A DNA stretch of 64,000 nucleotides from Paraburkholderia caballeronis (GCF_900104845.1 NZ_FNSR01000001.1:1922001-1986000), one strand, 5' to 3'. Counted from the first letter of the stretch, positions 24,804 through 34,309 are shown. Notes: generated by a model not told the origin, from the sequence alone. Made by a program: numbers and translations.

Positions 24804-25972
24804 GACGCGAAGTCCTCGGGATGCAGCGGCGGCACCGGCCGCACCTTCTCGCCGGCGTTGACCGTGTGCACGCCTTGCAGCACGATGCGCTCGCCGTTGG
24901 CGAGACCCGACGACACGGTGATCGTGCGCGCGTCGTAGCGCGTCACCGCGATGCGCCGCAGTTCGAGCACGTTGTCGGCGCGCACGATCCACAGCGCGGG
25001 CGCATTGCCGTCGTGGAACAGGGCGGTCGCCGGCACCGTGAACGTCGCGCCGGCCGATGCGGTGTTCGCCGCGAGGATCACGTTCGCGGTCATCCCGAGC
25101 CGCACGTCGCCGTCCGGGCGATCGAGCGTGAGGTTCGCGCGCCACGTGCGGCTTTGCGGATCGGCGGCAGCCGCGAGTTCGCGCACGTGCGCGGCATAAG
25201 TGCGGCCCGGCAGCGCGGGCAGAATGACCTGCGCGGCCTCGCCGGCGCGCAGCGCGGCGATCACGTTCTCGGGCAGGTTGCAGACGACGTCGATGTCGCC
25301 GGACCACGCGAGGTTGTACACGGCCTGGCCGGCCTGCACGTTCTGGCCGGTGTCCGCGTTCTCGGCGGTGATCGTGCCCGCGTGCGTCGCGACGAGTTCG
25401 GTGTAGCGGCGCTGGTTCTGCGCGAGCGACCACTGTTGCTGCGCCTGGGTGCGGGCGGCGTCCGCGGACGCGTAGGAGTCCTGGGTCTGCTCCAGCTGCG
25501 CGCGCGCGATCAGGTTCGCGTTGGCTTGCGCGGTATCGCGGTCCAGTTGCTGTTTAGCGAACTGGTAGCGATGCTGCGCGGCGTCGAGCTGCGCCTGTGC
25601 GCTCGCGAGGTTCTTGTCGTAATCCGAAGGATCGAGCCGCGCGACGACCTGGCCGTTTTTCACGCTGTCGCCGAGCCGCACGCTGCGCTCGACGATCTTG
25701 CCCGCGACGCGAAACGACAGCGGCGTCGAATAACGCGCCTGCAGTTCGCCGGGGAACGACGCGCTGCCCGCGCGCTGGTCGGCATGCACGACCGCGGAGA
25801 CGACGGGCCGCGGTTCGGGGGCGGCGGGCGCGTGCTTGTCGCACGCGGCGAGCAGCAGCGAGCCGCACAGCGCGAGCGCGCCGGCGACGCGCCGCAGTTC
25901 CTTCGCATTGCCCGATGGCCGGCGGGACTGCCGGTGCGCGATGCCGGATGCGCTACGACCGCAACGATTCAC
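24800..25972 (-). CDS. RND efflux periplasmic adaptor lipoprotein
   Basis: A 390-residue membrane-fusion protein. The lipobox LLLAACDKH follows a hydrophobic stretch (AGALALCGSLL). A barrel-sandwich hybrid part contains SFRVAGKIVERSVRLGDSVKNGQVVARLDPSDY and THAGTITAENADTGQNVQAGQ. A long hairpin coiled coil (QLDAAQHRYQFAKQQLDRD...) lies between, then beta-barrel and membrane-proximal domains (VPATALFHDGN...LWIV). The start is uncertain; GTG at 25972 with AGG upstream gives a normal signal length, and the frame opens to 26083. First gene of the operon; a TetR gene is divergent with a palindromic operator in between. Confidence 0.87.
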   Translation of the reverse strand: MNRCGRSASGIAHRQSRRPSGNAKELRRVAGALALCGSLLLAACDKHAPAAPEPRPVVSAVVHADQRAGSASFPGELQARYSTPLSFRVAGKIVERSVRLGDSVKNGQVVARLDPSDYDKNLASAQAQLDAAQHRYQFAKQQLDRDTAQANANLIARAQLEQTQDSYASADAARTQAQQQWSLAQNQRRYTELVATHAGTITAENADTGQNVQAGQAVYNLAWSGDIDVVCNLPENVIAALRAGEAAQVILPALPGRTYAAHVRELAAAADPQSRTWRANLTLDRPDGDVRLGMTANVILAANTASAGATFTVPATALFHDGNAPALWIVRADNVLELRRIAVTRYDARTITVSSGLANGERIVLQGVHTVNAGEKVRPVPPLHPEDFAS

Positions 25973-26102
25973 ATGAACCTCGATACGCAGGGGGCGAACG
26001 GACCCGCAGTCGTGCGGCGAACCTGGTCGCGCCGTGGCCGGTGTCCGCCCGGGCATGCAGCGCACAGGCGGGCCTCGGCCCATGGATGATGAGGCGGATT
26101 CT

Positions 26103-26136
26103 AATACACCCTTGTATCTGGATGCAAAGATGTATT
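26103..26136. promoter_or_regulatory. Candidate TetR operator between efflux operon and tetR
   Basis: A 34-base imperfect palindrome, about 26-28 of 34 positions symmetric, with outer arms AATACA and TGTATT and inner arms around TATCTGGATG. It lies 31 bases before the tetR start and about 130 bases before the adaptor start, in the only AT-rich part of the region. Binding by the neighbouring repressor is inferred. Confidence 0.6.
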
Positions 26137-26167
26137 TTCATGCCCGATAGATGCTAGACTCGCGAGC

Positions 26168-26785
26168 ATGAAACGTACACGACTCACGCGCGAACAGAGC
26201 CGCGAGCAGACGCGCGAGCGCCTGCTCGACGCCGCGCAGGCGATGTTCACCAAAAAAGGATTCATCGGCGCGAGCGTCGAGGATATCGCGCTGGCGGCCG
26301 GTTATACGCGCGGGGCGTTCTATTCGAACTTCAGCGGCAAGGCGGAACTGTTCGTCGAACTGCTGAGGCGCGATCACGAAACGATGCAGGCCGGCCTGCA
26401 CGCGATCTTCGATACGCCGGCGCCGCGCGAGGAAATGGAAGCGCGTGTGCTGGCGTACTACAGCCTGCTGGCGCAGAACAACAAGGCGCTCGTGCTGTGG
26501 GTCGAGGCGAAGCTGCTCGCGACGCGCGACGCGCGCTTCAGGACGCGCTTCAACGCGTTCATGAAGGAAAAGCGCGAGGAGTTGAAGGCGTATATCGAGG
26601 AGTTTTCGGCGCGCGTCGGCACGCCGCTGCCGCTGCCGCCGGACGTGCTGGTGGTCGGGCTCATCGGGTTGTGCGACGGCGTGCAGTTCCTCGCGGCCGG
26701 CGATCCGCAGCAGATCACGCAGCCGCTCGTCGAGCAGGTGCTGTCGGTGTTTTTCTCGCGCGTGGTGTTCGGCCGCGATCCGTGA
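26168..26785 (+). CDS. TetR/AcrR family repressor of the RND operon
   Basis: A 205-residue regulator. The N-terminal HTH is RERLLDAAQAMFTKKGFIGASVEDIALAAGYTRGAFYSNFSGKAELFVELLR (positions about 17-68, cited in part), with the typical GAFYSNF recognition helix. The C-terminal ligand domain is helical and of the AcrR type, without recognisable metal sites. It is divergent from the efflux operon with 195 bases between starts, an arrangement in which the repressor usually controls both sides and is released by pump substrates. The target palindrome is at 26103-26136. Confidence 0.88.
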   Translation: MKRTRLTREQSREQTRERLLDAAQAMFTKKGFIGASVEDIALAAGYTRGAFYSNFSGKAELFVELLRRDHETMQAGLHAIFDTPAPREEMEARVLAYYSLLAQNNKALVLWVEAKLLATRDARFRTRFNAFMKEKREELKAYIEEFSARVGTPLPLPPDVLVVGLIGLCDGVQFLAAGDPQQITQPLVEQVLSVFFSRVVFGRDP

Positions 26786-26813
26786 GCGGGGCGGCTTGCC
26801 GTCCTTGCGGTGC

Positions 26814-27044
26814 CTAGCCGCTGACGCCCGGCCCGTAGTTGCTGCCGATCAACTGCGTAACCGACTCGATGTCGCGATAGTCCTGCTCGGGCAGCCCGTC
26901 GAGGATCGCGAGCACTTCGTTGCTCGCGCCGGCCGCGCTCGCGGCGTCGACGATCTCATCCTTGTTCGCGGGCCATTGCACTTCGCGCAGCACGTCGCTG
27001 AACTGCAGGTCGATCGGCTCGTCGGGAATGCGGGAAGCGGGCAT
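26814..27044 (-). CDS. DUF2795 small protein
   Basis: A 76-residue acidic protein with the DUF2795 pattern: IDLQFSDVLREVQWPANKDEIVDAA and AILDGLPEQDYRDIESVTQLIG. No signal peptide; unknown function, small and helical. GAGGA lies eight bases before ATG 27044. It is convergent with tetR (28 bases apart). Confidence 0.78.
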   Translation of the reverse strand: MPASRIPDEPIDLQFSDVLREVQWPANKDEIVDAASAAGASNEVLAILDGLPEQDYRDIESVTQLIGSNYGPGVSG

Positions 27045-27171
27045 GCTGATGTCCTCGATTGCAGAGTGGGGTCGTCGTGGTCCGAGCATACACGATCCGG
27101 CGCGCGGCCCGCGTGCGGGCAGACGTCGGCAATCAACGTCGGCAGTCAGCATGGGAAGAGTCGGCGAGATG

Positions 27172-27444
27172 TCAGGTCTGCTGGTGCAGGTCCGGGGCCA
27201 TCGAGCGGTCGAGGCGGCGCGACTTCGGCAGTTTCAGGTACTCCCAGCGTTGCGGGCCGGGACTGGATGCGGCGGGCACGTCGGGCGCGGGCGGCGCGAC
27301 CGGCACGTCGAGCAGGTAACGCTGCGCGGCGACCGCGGGGGCGGCGGTCGGCTGGGCAGCGGGAATTTCCCGTGCGGTGTGGCTCGGTGCGGCGAAGCAC
27401 GATGCCGACAGCAGCGCGGCGGTCAACAGCGTCGAGGTTTTCAT
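27172..27444 (-). CDS. Small secreted protein of unknown function
   Basis: A 90-residue precursor with a signal peptide (MKTSTLLTAALLSASCFA) followed by an Ala/Pro-rich linker and a C-terminal RWEYLKLPKSRRLD segment. A strong GGAGGTCGA ribosome-binding site precedes ATG 27444; the frame is open upstream to 27657 but without coding features. I do not recognise the family. It lies 127 bases before the DUF2795 gene on the same strand. Confidence 0.6.
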   Translation of the reverse strand: MKTSTLLTAALLSASCFAAPSHTAREIPAAQPTAAPAVAAQRYLLDVPVAPPAPDVPAASSPGPQRWEYLKLPKSRRLDRSMAPDLHQQT

Positions 27445-27670
27445 CACTCGACCTCCTCTCTCAAGCGGCCCGCGCAATACAGCAAGCATTGTGCCGTCGC
27501 GATCGGCGGCCGCGCGACGATGCCGGCGGGATTCGCCGGACCATGCCGCGGCAGGTGCTTCATCATCGCAGTAAACGGATGCGTGCGTCGCGAACGGACG
27601 TACTTTTATTCGCGTATCCGATATGAACGAGCCGGGCCGCCATAACGAAGCGGCCATAACGCAGCCGCTA

Positions 27671-29011
27671 TCAGCGCAATCCGTCGAAGCGCGTCCACGG
27701 CCACGACGGCCGGTCGCGCATGTAGCCGTTCAGCCAGTTCCATTGCGGATGGTGCTTCATGAACGACTGCGCATCGAACGCGCGGCCGCACGGGTGGCCC
27801 CAGCGCGCCCAGAACGCGAGGCCGCGCGCCATCTCGCTGTCGACGACCTTGCCGTCGTTCGCGCCCCACGGATTGAACGGCCCAGGGTCCGAGCCGCCGA
27901 AACGCGCGTCGTCGAGTTCGAGGTGGCCGCAGATCGTCCGCGAGCACGGATTGTCGTTGCGGTCCAGATAGACGTCGTGATGGTCCGCGATCATTTCTTT
28001 CGCGACTTCCACGTCGATCCTGCCATGGTGCAATTCGGCCAGTTGCATGAAGCGCAGCCGGCGCGCGCCGTTGCGGCGCACGTCGGTGTAGTCGTCGCCT
28101 TCGCCCACGCACTCCTGGTTGCGGATCTTCAGGTCGGTCGCCGCGTTGAAGCCGCTGAAGAAACCGTCCGTCGTGCGCTCGAATCCCGCGTGCTGGAGGC
28201 CCAGTTCGTAGCGCGCGATCTCGCCGGTGTTTGCATCGCCGAGCAGCCAGCTATTTGCATAACCGCCGTTGTTCGCGACCGAGAACATCTCGCACCATTC
28301 GCCGATGCTGCGCGCGTATTGCGTCGCGCGCCGCGACCGGTAGAACTCCGGCGCGCCGGACGCGCGATAGCCGACGAAGTTCGAAATCGTCGTCTCGGTA
28401 ATCATCAGCCCGGCGGACGTGACGCAGAAGTCGGTGAGGCTGGCGATGCAGCCCGGCAGCCCTTGCATCAGGATGCGGTGGCCGGTGTCGGGCACGATGT
28501 CGAACACGACGTTGAACGCATCGCCGGCCGCGTAGCGGTCCCACGAGTTGTGCGCCATCACGATGCGGCCGTCGCGGGTCGCGCTGCCGGTCGCGATGAA
28601 CGCGCTGCAATGGTGGCCGCGCCGGCCGCGCCACGGCTTCGCCGCGAGTTGCGGCTGCTGCGCGGCCGCGTGGTGAGTCGGCCACCAGCCTTGCAGCAGG
28701 TCCATGTAGCCGTTCCACGCCAGCACTTCGGCGAACGGCAGCTTCGCGCCGTCCGCGATGCCCTGGATTTCGTCTGCGAATTCGGCGTCGAGCTTCGGCG
28801 CGAACTGCGAAACGGCGGCCTTCACGAACGTGTCGAAGTCCTCGCCGGTGTCCCACCTGGCCAGATGGCGCGCGGTGCGGATCGCATTGCGGATCTCGTT
28901 CGCGAGCAACTGGCCGTGCTGTTCGCCGCGGTCGTACGGTTCGCCTTCGAGGTGGACGAAGATCCAGCCCGCATGGTCGCGGCGCACGGCATCGATGGAC
29001 GGTTCGCTCAT
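27671..29011 (-). CDS. C45-like N-terminal-nucleophile hydrolase
   Basis: A 446-residue protein of the C45/phospholipase-B-like Ntn-hydrolase group. The probable nucleophile is C135 in GHHCSAFIATGSATRDGRIVMAHNSWD, where self-cleavage would free the cysteine; HNSW is a conserved core strand. LPFAEVLAWNGYMDLLQGWW before it and GLMITETTISNF after it match the family pattern. No signal peptide, so it appears cytosolic. GGAGCGAAG precedes ATG 29011. Family members include penicillin acyltransferase relatives and amide hydrolases; the substrate is unknown. It stands alone, 225 bases downstream of which the chloride channel gene ends. Confidence 0.78.
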   Translation of the reverse strand: MSEPSIDAVRRDHAGWIFVHLEGEPYDRGEQHGQLLANEIRNAIRTARHLARWDTGEDFDTFVKAAVSQFAPKLDAEFADEIQGIADGAKLPFAEVLAWNGYMDLLQGWWPTHHAAAQQPQLAAKPWRGRRGHHCSAFIATGSATRDGRIVMAHNSWDRYAAGDAFNVVFDIVPDTGHRILMQGLPGCIASLTDFCVTSAGLMITETTISNFVGYRASGAPEFYRSRRATQYARSIGEWCEMFSVANNGGYANSWLLGDANTGEIARYELGLQHAGFERTTDGFFSGFNAATDLKIRNQECVGEGDDYTDVRRNGARRLRFMQLAELHHGRIDVEVAKEMIADHHDVYLDRNDNPCSRTICGHLELDDARFGGSDPGPFNPWGANDGKVVDSEMARGLAFWARWGHPCGRAFDAQSFMKHHPQWNWLNGYMRDRPSWPWTRFDGLR

Positions 29012-29236
29012 CTTCGCTCCGGTATGACCGCTGGGTTGAAACCGCCGCGCGGCTGGTGTTCATTGTAGAAAATCCGGCGGTCTTTTGGCGCGCAGCGGGT
29101 GGGGTGTGCCGTGCGACGTGTGCGGGAGGGGGGCTGGGAACATCGCTTGCGCGGGCATCCGAACGACGCGCGACAAACGAACGGCCGGAAGCCGGACAGG
29201 GCCGCGAACCGAAGGCTCGCGGAAACGCCGAACCAC

Positions 29237-31036
29237 CTACCGCGCCGGATTCATCCGCTGATAGGCATCGAGCAACGCGGTCTTGTACACGACCCCGGCA
29301 AGCAGCGGCTCGCGCGCGCTCTCGATCACCGGCAGCCGCTCGCCCTGGAACGCCATGAAGTGCTGCAAGCCGACCGCGAGCGGCATGTCCGGCGTCAGCA
29401 CGTCGAAGTGCGGCTGAAGATAGTCCGCGGCGGTCCGGCTCGACGTGTCGCGTCCTTCGAGCAGGTCCGACGTGATGTCCTTCAGCGCGACCGCGCCGAC
29501 GAAGCGCCCGGCATCGTCCGTCACGTACAGGTACTTGACCGGATATTCGAGGAACACGCGCGTCATCTCGCGCACGGTCGCGCCGGTCGTCACGACGGTG
29601 TCGGCCGGGCGGATCAGCTCGCGCATCTGCGTCGAGCGCAGCCGCAGGCGCTCCGCTTCCTCGCGGTTGCGATGCAGCGTGATCTCGTACATCGACGCGT
29701 TGCCGGTCGAGCGCGCGACGAAATACGCGACCACGCACGCGAGCATCAGCGGCAGCATCACCTGATAGCTGAGCGTCATCTCGAAGATCATCAGGATCGC
29801 CATCAACGGCGCCTGGGTCGCGCCCGCGAGGAACGCGCCCATCCCGACCATCGCATACGCATACGGCTCGGACGTGCCGTGCGGCCATAGCGCGTGCATC
29901 CCCTGGCCGTACAGCGAGCCGAGCACCGCGCCGACGAACAGCGTCGGCGTGAACACGCCGCCGATCGCGCCGGAACCGACCGTCGCGGCGGTCGCCACCA
30001 GCTTGAACACGAGCACCGTCGCGAGCGCGGTCCACGTCCACGGCGAATGCAGGATCGAGTTCACGACGCTGTAGCCGTTGCCCCAGACCTCGGGCACCCA
30101 CACCGATAGCACGCCGACCACGAGGCCGCCGGCCGCGAGCGTGACCGGCAGCGGCGTCGGCAGCCGCGCGAAGCCGGCCTTCGACGCATCGAGCAGCCGC
30201 AGGAACTGCGGCGCGAGCGCCCCGCACAGCAGCCCGAGCCCGACGAACAGGAACACCTCGACGCCGGCGACAGCCGGGAACACCGGCATCTCGTATGGCG
30301 GCCGGTAGCCGGCGAACTCGCGCATCGTGATGTTCGCGACGACCGACGCGACGACGATCGGCCCGAAGCTCTCCATCGCGAGCGAGCCGAGCACGATCTC
30401 GGTGACGAAAAACGCGCCGGCGATCGGCGCGTTGTACGCGGACGTGATGCCGGCCGCCGCGCCGCACGCGACGAGCAGGCGCAGCCGCGGCGGATCGAAG
30501 TGGACCCAGCGGCCGATCAGCGACGCGGCGAGCGCCGCCAGTTGCACCATCGGGCCTTCGCGGCCGATCGAGCCGCCGGTCGCGATCGTGAACAGCGACG
30601 ACACGCTGCGCCAGAGGCTGCGGCCGACCGGCATCGCGCCGTCGCCGATCGCGACCGCCTCGACGTAGTCGGTGTGGATCGGCGCGCCGCTGCCGCCGCC
30701 GCGGTTCATGCGCCGCGCGACGAGCAGCACCAGCCCCGCGACGAAACCGCCGGCCGCGGGCATCCAGATCCGCGTGGTCCACGGCAGGCGGCGCGCCATC
30801 TCGACGAAGCTGCCGTCGGTGCCGGTGAGCGCGCGTTGCAACAGCGCGATTCCCTCGCGGAACAGCACCGTCGCGCATGCGCCGGCGACGCCGACGATCA
30901 CCGACCAGATCAGCATCGTGTGCGCGTCGGACAGGCGAAAAAGGTCGCGTGCGCGGGTGCGCAGTTTCAGCAGGAATGACAGCACGGCGGGCAGGGCGAA
31001 AGGTTGGGGGAGCGGCGCCGGGCGCAAGAATAGCAT
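29237..31036 (-). CDS. clcB: ClcB-type chloride channel/antiporter with CBS pair
   Basis: A 599-residue voltage-type ClC protein in the inner membrane, with about ten to twelve helices. Selectivity motifs: GGGSGAPIH, GGSIGREGP (gating Glu present), and GSGAIGGVFTPTLFVGA. A cytoplasmic part after about residue 445 contains two CBS repeats (ELIRPADTVVTTGATVREM, PHFDVLTPDMPLAV) that may bind nucleotides. The N-terminus is unsettled: ATG 31036 has no good ribosome-binding site and a GTG at 30985 (PAVLSFLLKLR) also fits. It sits 58 bases from the GST gene's stop, same strand. Confidence 0.9.
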   Translation of the reverse strand: MLFLRPAPLPQPFALPAVLSFLLKLRTRARDLFRLSDAHTMLIWSVIVGVAGACATVLFREGIALLQRALTGTDGSFVEMARRLPWTTRIWMPAAGGFVAGLVLLVARRMNRGGGSGAPIHTDYVEAVAIGDGAMPVGRSLWRSVSSLFTIATGGSIGREGPMVQLAALAASLIGRWVHFDPPRLRLLVACGAAAGITSAYNAPIAGAFFVTEIVLGSLAMESFGPIVVASVVANITMREFAGYRPPYEMPVFPAVAGVEVFLFVGLGLLCGALAPQFLRLLDASKAGFARLPTPLPVTLAAGGLVVGVLSVWVPEVWGNGYSVVNSILHSPWTWTALATVLVFKLVATAATVGSGAIGGVFTPTLFVGAVLGSLYGQGMHALWPHGTSEPYAYAMVGMGAFLAGATQAPLMAILMIFEMTLSYQVMLPLMLACVVAYFVARSTGNASMYEITLHRNREEAERLRLRSTQMRELIRPADTVVTTGATVREMTRVFLEYPVKYLYVTDDAGRFVGAVALKDITSDLLEGRDTSSRTAADYLQPHFDVLTPDMPLAVGLQHFMAFQGERLPVIESAREPLLAGVVYKTALLDAYQRMNPAR

Positions 31037-31094
31037 CGCGCCCGGGCCGTGCGTAGCCGTGCAGGAGGCGGCGGAGGCGCCGCGCGGCATGGAC

Positions 31095-31835
31095 CTAGCG
31101 CACCGCCTTGTCGAGTTCCGGGTAGTGCCGGAAGATGCCGCTCTCGTTGAACGGTATGCGCCGGCCGGACGCCGCGTAGGCGGCGATGTTCGGCCGCTTC
31201 GCGACCGCGTCGTGCAGCGCGACCACGTGCGGATAGTGGTCCGCGAAGTGTTTCGTTGCCTTCGGGAACGCGTAGCGCAGCCCTTCGACGATCTGGAACA
31301 TCGACAGATCGACGTACGAAAGCGCGTCGCCGACCATGTGGCGTTTGTGGCCGTCCGGGTTTTGCAGCAGCACGCGCTCGAAGTAATGCATGAACTTCGG
31401 AATCCGATGCTGGATGAAGTCCGATGCACGCGCCTTCGCTTCGTCCTTCTGATCCTCGTAGTACAGGTTGCCCGAAATCGGATGATGGGTGTCGTGCGCC
31501 TCGGTCACGAGGTCCGCGATCGTCAGTTGCAGGCCGTTCGCGACGTAGCGCAGCCCCTCGTCCTTCGGCGCGAGCCCGAGTTTCGGGCCGAGATAGAACA
31601 GGATGTTCGCGGTCTGCGGCACGATCAGGTCGCCGTCCTTCAGGAACGGCGGCGCGTACGGCGGATGCGGTTCGCTGCGGCTGTCGAGCAGCGCCATCAT
31701 CGCGCCGGTGCCCAGCCCGTCCTGCTCCGGCCCGCGCGTGACGTCGACATAGTCGGCTTGCGCTTCCTCCAGCGCGAGCCGCACGAATTCGCCCCGGCCT
31801 TGCAGGCCGTCCCAGTAATACAGTTCGTATGCCAT
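31095..31835 (-). CDS. Glutathione S-transferase family protein
   Basis: A 246-residue cytosolic GST. The N-terminal thioredoxin-like domain (MAYELYYWDGLQGRGEFVRLALEEA) has the first strand and the active-site Tyr/Trp region, with VPQTANILFYLG as the glutathione-binding cis-Pro segment. The helical C-terminal domain includes VGDALSYVDLSMFQIVEGL, the usual N-capping motif. The residues YWDGLQGRGEF suggest a plant Sigma/Mu-like bacterial clade; substrates are unknown. AAGGAGC precedes ATG 31835. It is upstream of clcB on the same strand. Confidence 0.85.
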   Translation of the reverse strand: MAYELYYWDGLQGRGEFVRLALEEAQADYVDVTRGPEQDGLGTGAMMALLDSRSEPHPPYAPPFLKDGDLIVPQTANILFYLGPKLGLAPKDEGLRYVANGLQLTIADLVTEAHDTHHPISGNLYYEDQKDEAKARASDFIQHRIPKFMHYFERVLLQNPDGHKRHMVGDALSYVDLSMFQIVEGLRYAFPKATKHFADHYPHVVALHDAVAKRPNIAAYAASGRRIPFNESGIFRHYPELDKAVR

Positions 31836-32225
31836 CGGTGCTCCTTCCATGAAGGCGCCTGCAACAGGCCAGACCGCACAGTATCGCGCGCCAAGCGCGG
31901 TTGTGGCGCGGACGTGCGACGGTGCGGGGGCGGCGAGGTGCGGCGCGAGGTTCGACGTGTTTGCCAGGGCGGTTGTGGCGCGGCGCGATCGGGTTGCCTC
32001 GTCCACGGTCGCGCGGCGCACGCGGGTCGACGCGGCGGCGGCTGGCGCGTTGGCCGGTACGACGGCCGGCGTGATCGCTCCGCCCACTTCGACGGCCACG
32101 CGATTCGCACGCGCCGCACCGTTCGTATCGTTCGCACCGGCCATCGCAATCGCCCGCCACAACGCAGCAAGCCCCGCACCCGGCGGGGCCTGCTGCCCGA
32201 CGCGCCGCGGCGCGCGGACCGGTCG
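31836..32225. other. 390-bp intergenic region between GST and yeiH
   Basis: No supported gene despite long GC-rich open frames. A hairpin (32166-32177 with 32183-32194, one mismatch) could end the yeiH transcript. Confidence 0.4.
32166..32194 (-). terminator. Hairpin downstream of yeiH
   Basis: Twelve-base arms with one mismatch and a five-base loop; weakly T-rich on the minus strand after it. Confidence 0.45.
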
Positions 32226-33302
32226 TCATCCGAACAGCCGCTCCACCGCCCACGTGATCCCGAGTCCGCCGGCGATCAGCCACACATACAGGATCAGCCC
32301 GGTGGTCAGCGCGCGCGGGCCGGCCTCGCGGATCTGCGATACGCGGGTTTCGATGCCGAGCGCGGTCATCGCCATCGTCAGCGCGAACGTGTCGAGGGTG
32401 TTCGCCGTGTCGGTCGCGACGGCCGGCAGCACGTGCAGGGAGTTCACGACGACGAGCATCAGGAAGCCGAGCGCGAACCACGGCACCGCGAGCTTGCGGC
32501 TGCCCTGCGCGTGGTGCGCGCCTTCCGCTACGCGGCCGCGCGCCGGGCGGTTCAGCCACACGCCGAGCGCGAGCAATACCGGCACGAGCAGCATCACGCG
32601 GGTCATCTTCACGATCGTCGCGATGTGCGTCGCTTCCGGGCTCACGTTGCTCGCCGCGCCGACGACCTGCGCGACCTCGTGGATCGTGCCGCCGAAGAAG
32701 AGGCCCGCGCCGAGCGTGTCCAGATGCAGCCAGCCGGCGCGGTACAGCAGCGGGTACAGGAACATCGACAGCGTGCCGAACAGCACGACGCTGCCGACCG
32801 CCATCGCGCTCGTGTGCGGCTTCGACTGCAGCGTCGATTCGAACGCGAGCACCGCGGCCGCGCCGCAGATCGCGCTGCCGGCGGCGGTCAAAAGCGCGGT
32901 GTCGCGGTCGAGTTTCATCACCTTCATGCCGACCCACGTGCCGATCGCGAGCGTGCCGACGACGATCGCGACCGATTCGACGAGGCCGGGCAGGCCGACC
33001 TGCGCGATTTCCTGCAGGCTCACGCGCAGCCCGAAGAAGCCGACCGCGATCCGCAGCAGCTTGCGCGCGGAGAAGTTGACGCCGGCGGCCCAGCTTTCGG
33101 GCATGCCGTCGCGCAGCGCGTTGCCGTAGATCGTGCCGGCGACGATGCCGACGATCAGCGGGCTGATGCCGAGCCCGGCGATCGCCGGCAGCGAGGCGAC
33201 GCGGGTGACCGCGGCGGCGAACAGCGCGACGAACAGCACGCCGTTCAACTGGCCGCGGGTGGAAGGCAGCGGATGGGCAAGGGTAGGGGACGAGGTGGAC
33301 AT
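32226..33302 (-). CDS. yeiH: YeiH/UPF0324 family putative anion exporter
   Basis: A 358-residue inner-membrane protein with about ten helices. Typical blocks: GISPLIVGIVAGTIYGNALR, NFSARKLLRIAVGFFGLRVSL, GSAICGAAAVLAFES and FFGGTIHEVAQVVGAA, which carries the family's His/Glu pair. E. coli YeiH is described as a putative sulfate exporter. Its start lies 110 bases from a divergent LysR gene (YeiE arrangement), so control by that regulator is likely. The C-terminus ends in GLGITWAVERLFG. Confidence 0.88.
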   Translation of the reverse strand: MSTSSPTLAHPLPSTRGQLNGVLFVALFAAAVTRVASLPAIAGLGISPLIVGIVAGTIYGNALRDGMPESWAAGVNFSARKLLRIAVGFFGLRVSLQEIAQVGLPGLVESVAIVVGTLAIGTWVGMKVMKLDRDTALLTAAGSAICGAAAVLAFESTLQSKPHTSAMAVGSVVLFGTLSMFLYPLLYRAGWLHLDTLGAGLFFGGTIHEVAQVVGAASNVSPEATHIATIVKMTRVMLLVPVLLALGVWLNRPARGRVAEGAHHAQGSRKLAVPWFALGFLMLVVVNSLHVLPAVATDTANTLDTFALTMAMTALGIETRVSQIREAGPRALTTGLILYVWLIAGGLGITWAVERLFG

Positions 33303-33349
33303 GACGGTTCAGGTCGGTTGTCAGCGAATGGCCTAATCCTAATTCGCGT

Positions 33350-33359
33350 ATATCAATAT
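33350..33359. promoter_or_regulatory. AT-rich inverted repeat between yeiH and lysR
   Basis: ATAT-CA-ATAT in the AT-rich centre (33335-33412) of the divergent intergenic region, a plausible LysR-type binding site (T-N11-A-like context). No direct proof. Confidence 0.35.
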
Positions 33360-33412
33360 GAAAAATCGTGATTTGCGACGTAAAATATCGGCTGATCTGA
33401 TAGATTTAGAAG

Positions 33413-34309
33413 ATGACCCCGGAGCAACTGATAACCTTTGCCGTCGTCGCCGAGCAGCGGAACATCAGCCGCGCGGCGCTCGAACTGCATCTGTCGCAGC
33501 CGGCGGTGTCCGGGCAACTGCGGCTGTTGCAGGAGGAATTCGGCGAGCCGCTGTACCAGCGCGACGGCCGCGGCGTGCGGCTCACGCCCACCGGCGAGCA
33601 ACTGGCCGTCTACGCGGCGCGGCTGCGCGACACGTGGCGCGACGCGCACGCGTTCCGCGACGCGCTGCGCGGGCTGGAGCGCGGCACGCTGAGGATCGGC
33701 GCGAGCACGACGCCGGCGAGTTATCTGCTGCCCTATCTGATCGCCGCGTTTCACCGTCAATATCCGGAGGTCCGGCTGGAGACCGCGAGCGGCAACACGT
33801 CCGACGTGGTCGGGATGCTCGGCTCGCTCGACGTCGCGATGATCGAAGGGCCGGTCGGCGCGCAACTGCCGCCGGACACGGCGGTGCATCCGTGGCGCGA
33901 CGACGAGATCGTCGCGATCGTGCCGCGCGGGCATCCGCTGGCGGCGGACCCGCAGGAAACCGTCGTCACGCTCGACGCGCTCGGCGCGCACCCGCTGGTG
34001 CTGCGCGAGGAAGGCTCGGGCGTGCGGCAGATCGTCGAGCGCGCGTTCGCGCGCGCGGCGGTGCCGATGCGCGTCGCGCTCGAAATCGCGGGCGTCGAGG
34101 GCGTGAAGGAGGCGGTGCGCGCGGGGATGGGGATCGGTTTCGTGTCCGCGATGTCGATGCGGCACGAGGACAGCGCACTGTGCCGGCTGCGGCTCGGCCC
34201 GGTACCGCTCGCGCGGCGCTTCTCGATCCTCGTGCCGCACGTGCGCGCGGCGTCGCGCGTCGCGCAGCGTTTTCTCGACCTGTGCATGCAGGACGCGGCG
34301 CCGGACTGA
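33413..34309 (+). CDS. LysR-type regulator divergent to yeiH (YeiE-like)
   Basis: A 298-residue transcription factor. The N-terminal winged HTH is TPEQLITFAVVAEQRNISRAALELHLSQPAVSGQLRLLQEEFGEPLYQRD (residues about 2-51, cited in part). The effector domain contains RIGASTTPASYLLPYLIAAF and GMGIGFVSAM. In E. coli, YeiE sits beside YeiH and responds to sulfite/cysteine-related signals; that role here is inference. The divergent layout allows control of both genes. Confidence 0.87.
   Translation: MTPEQLITFAVVAEQRNISRAALELHLSQPAVSGQLRLLQEEFGEPLYQRDGRGVRLTPTGEQLAVYAARLRDTWRDAHAFRDALRGLERGTLRIGASTTPASYLLPYLIAAFHRQYPEVRLETASGNTSDVVGMLGSLDVAMIEGPVGAQLPPDTAVHPWRDDEIVAIVPRGHPLAADPQETVVTLDALGAHPLVLREEGSGVRQIVERAFARAAVPMRVALEIAGVEGVKEAVRAGMGIGFVSAMSMRHEDSALCRLRLGPVPLARRFSILVPHVRAASRVAQRFLDLCMQDAAPD

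Noticed and set aside
30672..33371. An 899-codon plus-strand open frame
   Set aside because: It is antisense to the clcB, GST and yeiH genes, which have clear domain motifs; the translated product is low-complexity Arg/His/Asp-rich.
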